From Lacinutrix himadriensis (GTDB lineage: Bacteria > Bacteroidota > Bacteroidia > Flavobacteriales > Flavobacteriaceae): DNA of 64,000 nt. The notes beneath the pieces are model-generated. The model was not told where the DNA came from. It was given only the letters and a program-made list of their open reading frames with translations, and did not search any database. The position numbers and the translations under genes were made by a program. The DNA is taken from the NCBI RefSeq assembly GCF_001418105.1, contig NZ_LIQI01000017.1:1-64000 (forward strand). The letters run 5' to 3'. Shown here one piece after another: positions 62,282 through 64,000 of this stretch. The first letter of the stretch is position 1; each line of letters opens with the position of its first letter.

Positions 62282-62335
62282 AAAATTACGTCAAATAGTT
62301 CACGCTAATACTGTGAATCTATTTGGCGTAATTTT
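62282..62335 (+). terminator. long hairpin after typA
   Basis: AAAATTACGTCAAATAG-TTCAC pairs with GTGAA-TCTATTTGGCGTAATTTT, a long stem 26 nt after the typA stop. No T-tract follows, so it could also protect the mRNA end. Confidence 0.6.
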
Positions 62336-62492
62336 GGTTTTAGGTATATCTGTATTTTAAAACTATCTAGTTTTAAATGAAGCCATTGTAAGTAGCTTTT
62401 CTATTGGTGTAGAAATACATTAGAGATATTTAAACTAAAAAATTAAGATAATTGTAAAGTTTAAGTTTAGTATATTTACAAAAAATTTCAAT

Positions 62493-62690
62493 ATGCATTT
62501 ATTATATTTCGATCCAGGTTTAGGCGCAATGATTATTCAAGCAGTTGTAGCAGCAGTAGCTGGTGTTATATTATTTTCTAAAGGTTTAATGTATAAGATT
62601 AAAACCTTATTAGGTTTTTCTAAAAACCAAGAAGAAGATATTTTTGACGATATCGAAATTAAAGATCAAGATTCAGAAACAAAACTATAG
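62493..62690 (+). CDS. small membrane protein
   Basis: A 65-residue protein. A hydrophobic helix (about 10-30) after LYFDPGLGAM is followed by a cytoplasmic acidic tail EEDIFDDIEIKDQD. It is 3 nt before the methyltransferase gene, so they form a pair. I cannot assign a function. Confidence 0.7.
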   Translation: MHLLYFDPGLGAMIIQAVVAAVAGVILFSKGLMYKIKTLLGFSKNQEEDIFDDIEIKDQDSETKL

Positions 62691-62693
62691 TTC

Positions 62694-64000
62694 GTGATAG
62701 ATAACAGCAAGCACGCTTCTTCGTTTAGAGATCCTTCTGGTTATATTTTTACGGAAGAAGGAGTTATTAAGCGAGCAATATTTCCTATATATTTTAAACA
62801 ATACAACGCCTTAACATCCTCTGGTTTTTTTGATAGTTTATTTAAAAACAAACTATTAGTTCCGCATAGCGAAATAACAAAAACCGAAGATAAGATTGTT
62901 ATACAACCAGATAATATTCCATTTATAACCTATCCTTACGAGTGGAGTTTTAACATGTATAAAGAAGCTGCGTTATTAACGTTAAAGCTTCAGAAATACA
63001 GCTTAGAAAAAGGATTTTCACTTAAAGATGCAACAGCATTTAATGTGGCCTTTCATGAGGGGAAAGCTATATTTATAGATACGCTTTCTTTCGATTTTTA
63101 TCAAGAGAATACACCTTGGCGAGCATACAAACAATTTATTACCCATTTTTTAGGACCATTAGTTTTGGCTCATTATCACGGCGCACAATCTTTAAAGTTG
63201 ATGAGCAATTTTATAGATGGAATTCCTATTAAGATGTTAGCTTCTATGCTTCCGTTTAAAACAAAAATGAATCCGTTTTTATACTCTAATATTCACTTAT
63301 TAGCAAAGTTTGAAGACAAGCATAACGAAGATTATAAAGGCGAATCTAAAGCTACTGCATTATCTAAAAAAGGACAATTAAACATCATACAAAGTTTGTA
63401 TGATTATATTAAAAAACTGTCTTTAAAAGAGCATAGCGAATGGGGTAATTACTACGATAAAACCAATTATAGTACAGATGCTTTTGTAGAAAAATCTGCA
63501 ATAATTGATATGTGGATAGAAAATGTACAAGCAAAAACGCTAATTGATGTTGGTGGAAATGATGGTACTTTTGTTAGAAAAATAAATACAGATTTAAAGC
63601 AAGCCTTGGTTTGTGATATTGATAATAATGCAGTAGATTTTAATTATAAAACCATTAGAGAAAATAAAGAAACCTTTATTACTCCTTTTGTTTTAGACGT
63701 TTTAAATCCTTCTGCAGCTATAGGTTTTCAAAATAAAGAACGAGATTCTTTTATTAATAGAATGAAAGATTTTGCTCCAGATGTTACATTAGCTTTGGCA
63801 GTAATTCATCACATGTCTTTATCTGGTAATGTAACTTTTGAAATGTCTGCGCAATTTTTTGCTTCGTTTTCTAAGCACTTGGTTATCGAGTTTCCAAAAA
63901 GAAACGATTCTTGGGTACAACGTTTGTTAAATAGTAAGGTAGATTTTAAAGACCATTTTGATTGGTATTCTTTAGAAAACTTTGAAGCAGCTTACACAAC
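62694..64000 (+). CDS. class I SAM-dependent methyltransferase (partial, runs off the end)
   Basis: At least 435 codons from a GTG at 62694, 3 nt after the previous stop codon. No ATG fits before SKHASSFRDPSGYIFTEEG. The SAM-binding motif I is readable as TLIDVGGNDGTFVRKI near residues 285-300, followed by VCDIDNNAVD. The N-terminal half is a separate domain with GAQSLKLMSNFIDGIP. The C-terminus is missing. A nodulation- or polysaccharide-type methyltransferase is possible. Confidence 0.8.
   Translation, partial: MIDNSKHASSFRDPSGYIFTEEGVIKRAIFPIYFKQYNALTSSGFFDSLFKNKLLVPHSEITKTEDKIVIQPDNIPFITYPYEWSFNMYKEAALLTLKLQKYSLEKGFSLKDATAFNVAFHEGKAIFIDTLSFDFYQENTPWRAYKQFITHFLGPLVLAHYHGAQSLKLMSNFIDGIPIKMLASMLPFKTKMNPFLYSNIHLLAKFEDKHNEDYKGESKATALSKKGQLNIIQSLYDYIKKLSLKEHSEWGNYYDKTNYSTDAFVEKSAIIDMWIENVQAKTLIDVGGNDGTFVRKINTDLKQALVCDIDNNAVDFNYKTIRENKETFITPFVLDVLNPSAAIGFQNKERDSFINRMKDFAPDVTLALAVIHHMSLSGNVTFEMSAQFFASFSKHLVIEFPKRNDSWVQRLLNSKVDFKDHFDWYSLENFEAAYT

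Overview
The window comes from a low-GC marine Flavobacteriaceae-type bacterium (Bacteroidota). Supporting signs are type IX secretion (T9SS) and gliding genes (gldJ, porU, porV), T9SS sorting domains on secreted proteins, promoters of the Bacteroidota type (TTG then about 18 nt then TAnnTTTG), few Shine-Dalgarno sequences, an NhaD Na+/H+ antiporter and a tmRNA tag ending in ALAA. I cannot name the species.

Layout. 1-811: 3' end of an rRNA operon (23S tail, 5S, terminator). 1081-3516: a Pif1-like helicase. 3605-7309: a three-gene minus-strand unit of secreted proteins (SUMF1 fold; a 26-residue GNGDGF repeat protein; a T9SS cargo). 7680-17507: acyl-CoA dehydrogenase, then plus-strand anmK, an amino-acid dehydrogenase, nhaD, exbB, exbD, two TonB-like proteins and folC. 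17627-18246: two identical tRNA-Val genes with duplicated promoters. 18429-26963: murF and gldJ (minus), divergent from porU and porV (plus). 27204-35382: cdd, pdhA, pdhC, a secreted arylsulfotransferase-like protein, an M28 peptidase lipoprotein and a DUF898/M48 pair. 35387-37981: an SDR gene, trmL and small genes. 38056-46035: a complete trpEGDCFBA operon on the minus strand, with a WWW leader peptide and attenuator. 46273-48340: two thioredoxin-fold proteins and two rhodaneses. 48467-49428: a GIY-YIG gene and tmRNA. 49781-53130: a saccharopine/alanine dehydrogenase-like enzyme, an SDR and three small membrane proteins. 53289-56458: creD with an HTH regulator and three membrane genes, carrying two near-identical operator-like palindromes. 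56528-64000: a transglutaminase-like protein, DUF1801, an outer-membrane protein, kdsA, typA and the start of a methyltransferase gene.

How genes work together. PorU and PorV form the T9SS outer-membrane sortase and shuttle. GldJ belongs to the gliding/T9SS machinery. The secreted proteins at 3605-4411 and 30485-32092 carry the C-terminal domain this system recognises. ExbB, ExbD and the TonB-like proteins supply proton-motive energy to the outer membrane. The trp operon is controlled by translation of three Trp codons ahead of a terminator.

Two things stand out. Five genes (anmK, the amino-acid dehydrogenase, porU, cdd and a GIY-YIG gene) are each broken by exactly one missing base, which looks more like assembly or homopolymer error than decay. 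The trp operon gaps are also packed with at least four families of structured dispersed repeats. One family has two copies whose stems differ in sequence but keep their pairing, and a GIY-YIG gene sits between inverted copies of a 7-bp-stem palindrome.
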